NCBI GenBank assembly: GCA_949987705.1
Contig: OX465281.1
Coordinates: 202,355,112-202,419,111 of the forward strand
DNA length: 64,000 nt
Direction: 5' to 3'
Source of the DNA: Thereva unica
Taxonomy: Eukaryota > Arthropoda > Insecta > Diptera > Therevidae
The stretch's first letter is position 1; each line of letters starts with the position of its first letter. The position numbers and the translations under genes are program-made. Shown here piece by piece: positions 55,381-64,000 of the stretch. Below the pieces are notes generated by a model. That model was not told where the DNA came from, did no database searches, and worked only from the letters and a program-made list of their open reading frames with translations.

Positions 55381-57865
55381 TGTAACGGCCGCCCCATGGA
55401 GCAAGCCTCTAAAGCGCATTAAATTACCCCCACAACCGAACTTCGGACACAAATGTACTAACTCAAAATCAAAAAAAAAAAATTAAGTGGCCACAAGGCC
55501 TCCACTAATCAGTTCATAAAAAGTTTTTTTATCCTGATCTGGCAACTTCCTGGCCCAATAAATATAACAAAACACAATGAAATGCAGAGGAATGCAAGCT
55601 AACGGGGTTGATCTGGGCCGGTGATGGATGGGGGAAGAATTTTTTTGGTGATGATAGACAGTTTTTGATTTTTTTGGTGAGCGGGGAAAGTTGGTCACCG
55701 GAAAGGAAGGCGAAGAGTTGGCCTGGAATAGTTTTCGTCATCGGGTTTTGATTTTTTTTTCTTTTTCTGCAGTTTTTCTGGTGATAATGTAGCATTATTT
55801 TTATGGTGGCTTTATATACGATATTTTATTACTAAGCTTCATTTTTGTGACCAACAGGAAATTTTATACGAGTGGTTTTTTTTGCAAGTCATAGAGTGTA
55901 GTGATGATCGCGAAGGAATACTAAATGGAACAGTTTTCGTTGTTTTAAAATCCACTTAAACTTTAATTTTTGGGCTGATTTAAATATAAAGCCAGTAAAG
56001 TAGCGTCGGTTATAGTTAAAGCATGAAATTTGAGTTTTGAGGTTATTTTCTTTCAAAAATTTATAAGAGTTAAACTGGCGATAACGTGGTCAAAATAACG
56101 GAATATACAAAGAATTATAGTTAAAGCATGAAATTAGAGTTTTGAGGTTATTTTCTTTCAAAAATTTATAAGAGTAAAAATGGCGATAACGTGGTCAAAA
56201 TAACGGAATATACAAAGAGCATTTTGGGCAAGTAATTTTTCCTTTTCTGGTGGTGATAACGTGAATAATTTTGCATTCCAAAAAAATATTTATTTAATGA
56301 AATCTTATAGTAGTGGAATTTCCAATCCAGCCATAGGATAGTGAAGTGGGTTAATTTTAAGGGAGGAATGTCGTCTCGCTTCGGACGGTCGCGCGGAGTT
56401 GTGGGACGTTTGTCTTATTTAACTTTAAAGACACTTAAAGTAATTTTTCCTGGAAAAGTTTCGTGTGAAATCCTTTAATTGATATTCAAGAGACGTCTGT
56501 CAAGAAAACGCTGATTGCAATTTGAATGAATCATTAGTCTAAAATTAGTGCATATTTTGAATTTTTGTGTCGATACTTGAAAAATTTTGTTCATAAATAA
56601 ATCAAGGGGAAAATGTTACACCGATTTTAATATGTATCGGTATCGAGGAAGTGGTGCTCCTTTATAAATATTTTAATATAGGGTAAAAACTAGATTTTGT
56701 TTTATGACTTTAGTTTAAAAAAAAAAAAAAAAAACCAATGAAATGCGAAAAAGTCTAAATGATTACCGTTAGGGATTTGGGTCATTTGTATAACAGTTAA
56801 CAGCTTCCTCTTTACTCATTGGAACACACACACGACAAAACACACACATATATTCAGCAAAATTGAAATAAATAACAGTGCTTATGATGTACATAATAAT
56901 GAACAAAAAAACAAATGAAGTAACAATCTTATAAATATTGAAAACAAGAAAAAAAAAAATAATGTTTTATATCGCGTCTATTTAAAATATGAAATTTAGA
57001 CAAAAATTAAGGCGCAAAACAGCACAAAAAAAAAGCTAAGCTAAAATTGAATAAGATAAAATTGCTTAAATTTATAAATAAATATAAAGAAATAAATAAA
57101 AAAAAAAAAAATAAAAAAAAAAATATATAATGAATTAACGATAAAAGAAAAAAAAAAAAATCATTAATATACGTCAATGAATGAATGTGGGTGTGAATGT
57201 GTATGCATGTAGGAGTGTATGTATGTAAATAAGAAAAATAACAAAATGAATAAATAAGAAAAACAAAGTAATGAAAAAAAGGAAAAATGAATAAATAAGA
57301 AACCAAAATAAATCAAATAATTAAAAGCGAACAAAATTAAGGAAGTAGCCTATACAATGACCGGCTAAAACCCCCCCCCCCCGTGTGGCCCTCGGGATTA
57401 AGGATGACCCTAACTAAGGTAAGTGATCTCCACCTCTTTTGCATGATCTTATATAAGACAGCCCAAACATGACTGGTGCCCAATGACCACCATTCTTCTC
57501 TCCCTTCTTGACCCCCCTCTCGTTGGTCCCGGACGGCTCAAGTGACCCCATTGTCGCCCCTTTCTTTCGTTTAATTCTGTTAAATGGCACGAATTTTTTT
57601 AAACAGTTTAACTGTCACCCCTTCCGCATCTCCGCATCACGAACCCCACCCCATCCGGCGAGCTAGCTTGAGCATCGCAAGTCGTGCCGACTTCAGATGT
57701 AGAGGATGCAAGCTTTTTGCGATACCCTCCCGGCGGTCGAACCGTCCCTGCTACCCCTTCTTCATTCATCCTTTCTCCATCCCTTATTTTTGTGACGATG
57801 TCTCTCTGGCCTTTAGGGCCCACTCCCTTCTTCGTGCTCCGGTACAATTTACCCAGACAGTTACA
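55381..57865 (+). repeat. 5' LTR of Gypsy-2
   Basis: 2485 bp, from TGTAACGGCCGCCCC to CAGTTACA, with the primer site two bases later. Terminal hexamers match Gypsy-1 LTRs but the body is unrelated at sight. Contains a 105-bp tandem duplication, an A-rich stretch at 56700-57310 and a C14 run near 57370. No 3' LTR in the window confirms the left edge, which is set by the break in RTE homology. Confidence 0.82.
56010..56219 (+). repeat. Tandem duplication, two 105-bp units
   Basis: TTATAGTTAAAGCATGAAAT starts both units (56010 and 56115). They differ at few positions. Within the 5' LTR of Gypsy-2. Confidence 0.9.
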
Positions 57866-57867
57866 AA

Positions 57868-57885
57868 TGGCGCCCAACGTTGGGC
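57868..57885 (+). promoter_or_regulatory. Primer binding site of Gypsy-2
   Basis: TGGCGCCCAACGTTGGGC, matching 17 of 18 bases complementary to the tRNA-Lys(CUU) 3' end as I recall it. Confidence 0.88.
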
Positions 57886-58304
57886 TAAGGAACTTAATCT
57901 GCTTTGAGTTCCTTGGTCTAGCGGTCCGATGACATGGACGCGACTGATTGTCACTTGGTGACACCTTAATTTTCCCCTCGGCATATCTTTTCTCCTAGTT
58001 TGTTTTCCCTCTCATGTCATCGGTTTTAAATATCCTTTTTTTTAAATTGCAGCCGAATTTTCTTTTGAACCCTTTTCCTTGTGGCATGGGCCAGCGAGAG
58101 GAGCCCGGAACGAACTTCTTTCAACTTCCGTTTCCCGCTCAGTCCAAGTTCCTCCGGCTTCTGGCGCTGGGCGAAGGTGCTTACCGCGGCGCCTTAGCCC
58201 TTATCACTTTTTCTCTTTCCTCTATTCTATCTTTCTTCTTTTTCACCCACTTCAACTTTCGTCATCTTTCAGCGGTAGCCTCCCTAAATCTTTGTACGGT
58301 TCTT

Positions 58305-58370
58305 GTCAGTGAGGCTCGGAGTCTGGTTAACAGGCGTACAACGCCTGACTCTGCGCGAGCCTACACTGAC
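58305..58370 (+). ncRNA. Leader RNA motif copy 2b
   Basis: Outer stems GTCAGTG / CACTGAC and GGCTCG / CGAGCC, both perfect. Internal loop begins GTCTG, helix GT/AC, bulge TAA, inner stem CAGGCG / CGCCTG with loop TACAA, and CTG on the 3' side. The GT/AC helix covaries with GC/GC and GG/CC of other copies. Confidence 0.65.
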
Positions 58371-58435
58371 AGAGAACACCACTCACTAGTTGTTCTTCTT
58401 TTCCTTCCTGTAGCATGGATGGGTGGATCCTGTAA

Positions 58436-58499
58436 CGTCGGTTCTGTCCCGTCTGGGCTATCAGGCGTCCTATCGCCTGGCCTTGCGACAGAATCGACG
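58436..58499 (+). ncRNA. Leader RNA motif copy 2c
   Basis: Outer stem CGTCGGTTCTGTC / GACAGAATCGACG, 13 bp with one G-U pair. Internal loop with GTCTG, helix GC/GC, bulge TAT, inner stem CAGGCG / CGCCTG, loop TCCTAT, CTTG on the 3' side. Confidence 0.65.
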
Positions 58500-59171
58500 T
58501 TGCAGAATGCAACCACAACCCCCGTTCAAGGAACTTTCTGACAATCCGCTTTCCTGGGGCTCGGCAGTGTTGCCGACCAGTTGTGGTGGATTGCCAGAAC
58601 ATTCACCCCAAAATTCGTGTGGAGGCTTCTATCTCTCTCTTTCCTTCTAATTGGTCAATGGGAATCCGGTCACGATATGGGTTGCCGGATATCAGACGAT
58701 AGGGACATCGGTGTTGGGGGTGTTGTTAGGCACTAGTCTAATGCCAACCCCAACATTGATTCCGAAGGTGAAGGCACTTGGTGTTCCTGACGACGTGGAT
58801 GCCAATCTGCACTGAGTGCAGGCAGACTGTCATCGGCGCCGTCAGCCACCGTACCCTTGGAGGGGACATCCTTCCCTGGGGCCACATCGTTAAATGAATA
58901 AAACATAAAAAGATAATAAAATTTTTCTTCACTGTATGATCATTCTGCTCTCTCTACTTCATTATAACTAAATATATATATATAGATTTTTTTTTCTCTT
59001 CTAATTTTGATTTTCGGATTTTCGTCATTGAGCAAGGTTTTCCTCCGAGTTTTTTCGTTAGGTGATAGCCAGTGTCACTGGACGGTCACAGAATTTGCTA
59101 ACAATAGTCATGCCATTTTTTTTAAATTTTGGGTTTCCCTAAGTCACTATCCGCTAGTCGGTCACCCAACC
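58500..59171 (+). other. Rest of the Gypsy-2 leader
   Basis: No conserved gene. It contains further inverted sequences (for example near 58655-58695, TCCGG with CCGGA) but none fits the motif well. Confidence 0.4.
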
Positions 59172-60326
59172 ATGTCAAGGAATCGGAATGAAAAGGGGCA
59201 ATTTGCCCCAAGTAAACAGGTTGAAGGAGACGATGAGAACACTCCATCTGAAGAAGGCGATCTGGAACGGGACGCCGTGTTGACAGCTCTGGCTGAACAA
59301 GTGGCGGCCCTACAACACGAAATGGAGCGGATGAAACAGCGCGGCCCCCAGGAACCACCCCTAAATGAGACTGTGTCTAACTTTCTGCAGTTGCCTACGT
59401 CGCCTGGAGCGGGGCCCAGTGGCATTCCTCCGCGGTCCAGCAGCGTCGGTGAGCGCCCCCATTACCGCCCTGAATATACCGGCTCTGCCATCAGGCAGAA
59501 GTCGCCAGTCTTGAACTGGAACCTCAAGTTCACGGGTCGCCCGGGAGAAACCTCGGCAGAGGAATTTCTCTATCGACTCGACACCCGAGCTCGAGATGAA
59601 GACATATCATCACGGGAGTTGGTGCGGAATGTGGCCGCTTTACTGACAGGACCCGCTGAGGACTGGTACTGGACCCAGTTCCGGAGACAACATGTCAGTC
59701 CCTTGTGGGCGGATTTCAAGTCTGGTCTAGTAGGTCAGTTTGGAGGACTTGAAACAGACTATGAAATAATCAGTCAGATGCTAGAAACTAAACAATTCAA
59801 CCAAACCTACGACACTTTCTCGTCAAAGATAATAGCCCTGGCGAACCGCCTAACGCGCCCGATGCCCCCCATCGAGCTGATGCGCATCATTATGACTAAT
59901 TTAAACGCGACCTTGGGGATCGCCATAATCGGATCTACCTACACAGACCTACGCCAGCTCCGCGAAGCGTGCATTCGTGTGGAGAGATGGCAGAGGGCCA
60001 AGAAGGAGGAGAGCCGCCCTTCGCACAGAGTACATGAATTGGACGACTTCCACCCACAGCCACCGGCCTTGTCCCATCCCAACTACCTTCGCGACACACC
60101 AACTCCTGCAGTAGAAGAGATGAGGGCTGACGCTGCTCCGCGCCGCCCCGTCACGTGTTGGAACTGCAATCAAGAGGGACACTCGTTCTCGGATTGCCCT
60201 TCTCCACATAGGAAGATTTTCTGTTATAGATGTGCGCGCCCCGAAGTCTACACTACTTCTTGTCCAGTCTGTTCGGGAAACCGGAACCTGGGTGCGAGGC
60301 CCCGGGGAGGTTCGCGCCCGACTTAG
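59172..60326 (+). CDS. gag: Gag polyprotein of Gypsy-2
   Basis: 384 aa from MSRNRNEKGQFAPS; the frame is open 55 codons further up, but this ATG gives a leader of the same length as in Gypsy-1. Coiled-coil segment near residues 30-60 (VLTALAEQVAALQHEMERM). The core PVLNWNLKFTGRPGETSAEE parallels Gypsy-1. Zinc knuckle CWNCNQEGHSFSDC and a second cluster CYRCARPEVYTTSCPVC near the C-terminus. Ends in overlap with pol with the conserved slippery site. Confidence 0.9.
   Translation: MSRNRNEKGQFAPSKQVEGDDENTPSEEGDLERDAVLTALAEQVAALQHEMERMKQRGPQEPPLNETVSNFLQLPTSPGAGPSGIPPRSSSVGERPHYRPEYTGSAIRQKSPVLNWNLKFTGRPGETSAEEFLYRLDTRARDEDISSRELVRNVAALLTGPAEDWYWTQFRRQHVSPLWADFKSGLVGQFGGLETDYEIISQMLETKQFNQTYDTFSSKIIALANRLTRPMPPIELMRIIMTNLNATLGIAIIGSTYTDLRQLREACIRVERWQRAKKEESRPSHRVHELDDFHPQPPALSHPNYLRDTPTPAVEEMRADAAPRRPVTCWNCNQEGHSFSDCPSPHRKIFCYRCARPEVYTTSCPVCSGNRNLGARPRGGSRPT
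60275..60281 (+). promoter_or_regulatory. -1 frameshift heptamer GGGAAAC (Gypsy-2)
   Basis: Reads G GGA AAC in the gag frame, at the same position relative to the second cysteine cluster as in Gypsy-1. The -1 frame continues as pol. Confidence 0.82.
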
Positions 60327-62846
60327 TCCCTGAAAGTTCCCCCTTTACACCAGATTTATCTACCAGCCTGTCTAATATCTCCGACCTATCGACAATGGAA
60401 TCTCTGCCGGCCTTCCCTTCTCCGCAGGTCAGAGCCTCCTTTATGCAACGATGGGCCAATTATTATCGAATCCGTAAACGAATATTTAATGACGTTGGCG
60501 AACAACCACCAGTTCACAAAGCCCCGCGTATTAGGTCATGTGCAATGGAAAAGCGGGCACACAGTCAAAAGATCTTCGCCGCCGTATTACATGAGAACGG
60601 GGATGATCGACCTTTCGTCAACGTACAGCTTCAAGGTGTGACCATAACAGGCCTGCTGGACACCGGCGCCAGCATTAGTTGCTTGGGTAGAGGGGCGGAG
60701 TTGTTCCTCCAGGAGAACCCGGCCATCAAACTATACCGCTTACGCGCCGATGTCCAGGTAGCTGACGGCACGCCTAAGGACGTAATCGGTTTCATTACCG
60801 TCCCAATATCTTATGGATCGAGAACCATCACCATGACCTTATATGTAGTTCCTGGCTTGGCCCAGAACCTTTACCTAGGAGTTGATTTTTGGAGGGCCTT
60901 TAGGTTGGCCCCTCATATAATAGGGGAACTCCATCATACCCCACAGCAGGATCCCAATTGCCATCACCTTGAGGAATCTCAACAGGAGCGACTGAACCAG
61001 GCCCGAGCGCGGTTCCCGTCTTTCGACACCTGTGGACTCGGCAGAACTCACCTGGAACAGCATGTGATCGACACTGGCGAGGCGGTGCCTATTAAGCAGA
61101 GGCACTATCCGGTCTCTCCCGCCATTCAGGCCCTCATGTATGAGGAGGTCGATCGCATGTTGAGTTTAGGTGTGATCGAAGAGTCCAACAGCCCATGGAA
61201 CTCGCCCGTGGTCCTGGTTCGTAAACCTGGAAAGGTCCGCCTCTGTTTGGACTCCCGCAAGGTTAATGTAGTAACAGTGAAGGATGCCTATCCACTGCCT
61301 CATATAGACGGTCTCCTGGGGCGCTTGCAAGACACGAAGTTCATCTCTGCGATTGACCTTAAGGACGCCTTTTGGCAAATTCCCTTAGAGGAAAAGTCGA
61401 GGGAAAAGACGGCCTTCACCGTCCCAGGAAGACCGCTGTATCAATTTACAGTGATGCCGTTCGGGCTTTGTAACGCTCCGCAACGCATGTGTCGCCTCAT
61501 GGATAAAGCGATACCAGGCTCTCTTAGAGAAAATGTGTTTGTCTACTTAGACGATTTGTTGGTGGTGTCTCCTGACTTTGAGACTCACCTCAAATTGTTG
61601 GAAAAGGTCGCTGACTGCCTTCGTCGCTCCGGTTTGACAGTAAATCTGTCCAAGAGCCGGTTTTGCGTCAGGGAGGTGAAATATTTGGGGTTCATCATTG
61701 GCGATGGGTCCCTAAAAACGGACCCCGACAAGGTGGCAGCCATCAGGGACTTCCCAGTTCCAAAGTCAGCCAAGCAGGTGAGACGCTTTTTAGGCATGAC
61801 CGGATGGTATAGGCGCTTCATAGGCAACTATGCGAGCATCGCCTCACCCATTACGGACTGCCTAAAAGGTGGCAAATTTGCTTGGTCCGACGAAGCCCAA
61901 CAAGCATTCACGGAACTTAAGAAGTTAATGATGTCTGCTCCCTTACTGGTTACCCCAGATTTCTCCCGCCCCTTTTTCATCCAGTGTGACGCCAGTAAAA
62001 CGGGGGTAGGAAGTGTCCTTTTCCAAAGACAGGGCGATGAAGAACATCCCATCGCATATTTCTCTAAGAAGCTCAACAGCGCCCAGCGTAATTATTCCAT
62101 CACGGAACTAGAGTGCTACGCGGCGGTGCTGAGCGTTAAGAAGTTCCGGGCGTATGTGGAAGGGCAGCCCTTCACTATAATTACCGACCATGCCAGCTTG
62201 AGGTGGCTCATGAGCCAGACCGACCTAAACGGTCGCCTAGCGCGGTGGAGCCTAAAGCTGCAGGGCTTCCAATTTTCAATCGAGCACCGCAAGGGTAGTC
62301 AAAACGTGGTGCCGGACGCATTATCACGAGTCGACTGTGTCGATGAAGTGATCTTCTGTCGTGGAGTGGACCTAACGTCCCCCGCCTTCAGATCAGCGGG
62401 CTACCAACATCTCGCTGACAGAATCAGTAGGGATGCTGGGCAGTTACCTGATCTTCAGGTTTCGGAGGGATACGTATTCCACCGTTCGGCCCCACGGACT
62501 GGCGACCCCGAGACGGACGATCTGATTTGGAAATTGTGGATCCCTGCAGAATTAACTGCTCCCTTGATCGAGTCAGCTCATGGGCCCCCTCAATCTGCCC
62601 ATGGCGGTGTTCACAAGACCCTTGCACGCCTCCGAGAAAAATATTATTGGCCCGGTATGATTAGCCAAGTCAGGAAGTACATCGCGAGCTGTGAAGTATG
62701 TAAAGAAACGAAAGCTCCAAACACACCCCTTCGGCCCCCTATGGGTAAAGCCATGGATGTGTGCCGACCCTTTCAACTCTTATACATCGATTATATGGGC
62801 CCTTACCCGAGGACGAATAAAGGCCACACGGCTGTGCTGGTAGTAC
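60281..62846 (+). pseudogene. pol: Pol of Gypsy-2, truncated in integrase
   Basis: About 855 aa. Protease LLDTGASISCLG, reverse transcriptase with LCLDSRKVN and YLDD (FVYLDDLLVV), RNase H CDASKTGVGS and TDHASLRWL, integrase zinc domain H...H...CEVC and the first catalytic D (IDYMGPYPR). It stops when another LTR-like sequence starts (TGTAACAG), losing the second D and the E of integrase. Upstream of the break the frame is intact and close to Gypsy-1 pol. Confidence 0.92.
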
Positions 62847-62986
62847 TGTAACAGCATAATGGCGCGATCTAAATAGTGGGCGCCACTTATGCGAGGTGTT
62901 ACCCCCTTAGCCAAAAGCCCGGAAGAGCATGGCCAAGGAGCCAACACCATACATAAGAAATAAAAAGAAAATCCGGAACTCCTACG

Positions 62987-63040
62987 CCGGCCACACGGAG
63001 TTGTCTAGCTCGCCGGAGGGGTCGTGGGGTGTGTGGCCGG
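62987..63040. repeat. 10-bp inverted repeat
   Basis: CCGGCCACAC (62987-62996) and GTGTGGCCGG (63031-63040), perfect, loop 34 bp. Confidence 0.75.
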
Positions 63041-63289
63041 GGCTTACCGAGGCTGGTTCACCACTCACCTGTGACTATGTAACTTGAATTCCGCCATCAT
63101 CCTTTTCCGATCATCGTCTGCGACGCGTCACACCCTGAAAAGGAAGTCATCCGTCCCAACCATTCCCAAGAAAAAAATCTAACAACTTGAGTTCATTCTT
63201 AATAACTTAAAAATTGTTTTCTTTTATTTCAGACACATTAACAAAATACTAGAAACACCAATAGGTAATATCAATATTCAATGGGACAC

Positions 63290-63965
63290 GATTAGAACAA
63301 TGTCATCATAGCTCAATACATTTACAGTTTCAACATAAAAACATTCACAATTTCCCCAGTAGGGATACTTCCGTATGCTAACTAATTTGCAAAACGTCTC
63401 GTATTGGTACCAATTTCGCTTCGTTTTACTCACAAGTGGTATCAACAAATATCGTGCCTCTTCTTCTTTTCCTACACCAAGCCAATTGACCAAAAATGTG
63501 AATCAACACGGCAGCCAATCACTTCCGTGTTAATGTGACGAAATTCTTGTACTCTCTTGAGAAACGCCGATGATCTCAGGTTGACCAACAGACGTAGAAT
63601 CCAAGGTACACCAGAATAGCACCACCCAAATATTCTCCTTCGAAATTTGCTGCTAGATGAGCAATGACCGCCTTGCTACACATACGATGAAAGCCTTTTT
63701 CGTCTGCACGCTGCAAATCGCCAGGAAATGAGAAGCAGGATTCCTTGTCGCTGGCTTCTTGACCCCTTCTGGTTGGTTTTTTGGAAGACTTCTTGGTAGC
63801 TTCTTGATTACCATCAGGTTGGGAGCGAACACGGTAGCCGCCACTATTTACTCCGTCATGCAAAAAAGCCAATTGCAAAAAAACCGATTGAAAAAAACTG
63901 AATCTCCTGACTGATTGCAAAAATATTAGCAAATCATTCCAAAAAAACTCTACGAGCTGACTCAC
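63290..63965 (-). pseudogene. 2-Cys peroxiredoxin (Prx4-like) pseudogene
   Basis: On the minus strand, pieces in shifting frames follow a typical 2-Cys peroxiredoxin in order: SKAVI..LAANFEG (PAPxFEG region), the peroxidatic-cysteine region with GEYL then YVC 13 residues later, TEIIAF in another frame, QEFRHINTEVIG, VDSHF, LAW, then KEEE and IPLVS with the spacing of KEGGLG...IPLLSD. SKAVI just before the conserved domain is how ER-type Prx4/Jafrac2 looks in flies (from memory). Frameshifts near 63580 and 63490 and stops rule out function. No introns are seen where similarity runs, so a retrocopy is possible. It lies in the LTR-like insert. Confidence 0.6.
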
Positions 63966-64000
63966 ACTAACTGAACTCCCAAATTTTTCTTTTTTCCCTG

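Larger units (their letters stand above)
55381..62846 (+). mobile_element. Second Ty3/Gypsy element (Gypsy-2), 3' part missing
   Basis: 5' LTR, tRNA-Lys primer site, structured leader, gag and pol related to Gypsy-1, ending abruptly inside integrase where another LTR-like sequence starts. It sits in the RTE copy at 53173-55380. Its own 3' LTR would lie beyond the window. Confidence 0.9.
62847..64000 (+). mobile_element. LTR-like sequence inserted in Gypsy-2
   Basis: The pol frame is interrupted at VLVV by TGTAACAGCATAATGG, which starts like the LTRs of both Gypsy elements (TGTAAC). A first ~200 bp is GC-rich and contains CCGGCCACAC at 62987-62996 mirrored at 63031-63040. The other end is outside the window, so neither length nor duplication can be checked. 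Confidence 0.5.

Noticed and set aside
57007..57306. 99-codon minus frame rich in Phe and Leu
   Set aside because: Translation of an A-rich stretch in the LTR; no domain.
63576..63965. Resemblance of the minus-strand frame to a histone H2A core (HR...H...AILxYL spacing)
   Set aside because: The peroxiredoxin reading explains more of the sequence in order over several frames, including TEIIAF, NTEVIG and VDSHF.

Overview
This 64 kb window is eukaryotic, AT-rich, and almost entirely transposable elements (TEs). It has no convincing intact host gene. The element mix fits an insect genome, probably a fly: Ty3/Gypsy elements primed by tRNA-Lys, an RTE-type LINE, a PHD-finger Jockey/CR1-type LINE, Helitrons, a Helentron with a C-terminal endonuclease, PIF/Harbinger elements, and a Tc1 element of the intron-bearing Minos type. 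The order is an inference from element families; I cannot name a species. Positions 41880-42079 are an assembly gap (200 N).

Layout. 1-1040: broken RTE LINE tail (minus). 1241-11866: complete Gypsy retrotransposon (Gypsy-1) with two near-identical LTRs, a GTAT target duplication, gag and pol. Its 3' LTR carries a 1039-bp Helitron fragment, and the 5' LTR preserves the empty site. 12600-13380: decayed Helitron helicase. 14813-21507: nested patchwork between two matching inverted 23-mers, holding a Helentron helicase/endonuclease tail, a foldback-like structure with 21-bp GC-rich repeats, and copy A of a non-coding element bordered by TA repeats. 21700-26850: mostly unassigned, with two MITEs and one LINE tail. 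26850-27780: internally deleted Helitron. 27850-31042: full-length RTE LINE with an unbroken 993-codon frame (minus).

32034-39752: a second Helitron with intact TC...CTAG ends. It contains a decayed Rep N-terminus, TA-bordered element copy B, and a PHD-finger LINE whose ORF2 has one premature stop. 39890-41879: decayed LINE on the plus strand, ending in the gap. 42184-45570: DNA transposon with 44-bp TIRs and TTA target duplication, itself hosting a coding PIF/Harbinger element (42353-45150). 46266-47967: Minos-like Tc1 element with a 70-bp intron and one nonsense codon. 48003-48947: TA-bordered element copy C. 50979-51280: MITE. 51430-52085: LINE tail. 53173-55380: second RTE copy, broken by a LINE fragment (11-bp target duplication) and by a TAA-flanked MITE. 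From 55381: a second Gypsy element (Gypsy-2), cut inside integrase at 62847 by another TGTAAC-starting, LTR-like sequence that carries a peroxiredoxin pseudogene at 63290-63965 (minus).

Points that stand out: (i) both Gypsy leaders carry repeated two-helix RNA motifs (five in all) whose helices change by compensatory substitutions; (ii) both Gypsy elements keep the same G GGA AAC -1 frameshift heptamer between gag and pol; (iii) a tRNA-Lys-like sequence sits between pol and the 3' LTR of Gypsy-1, matching the tRNA inferred to prime it; (iv) three copies of a ~945-bp TIR element lie at TA-repeat borders; (v) several insertions have an empty site or intact relative inside the same window, so the nesting order can be read directly.
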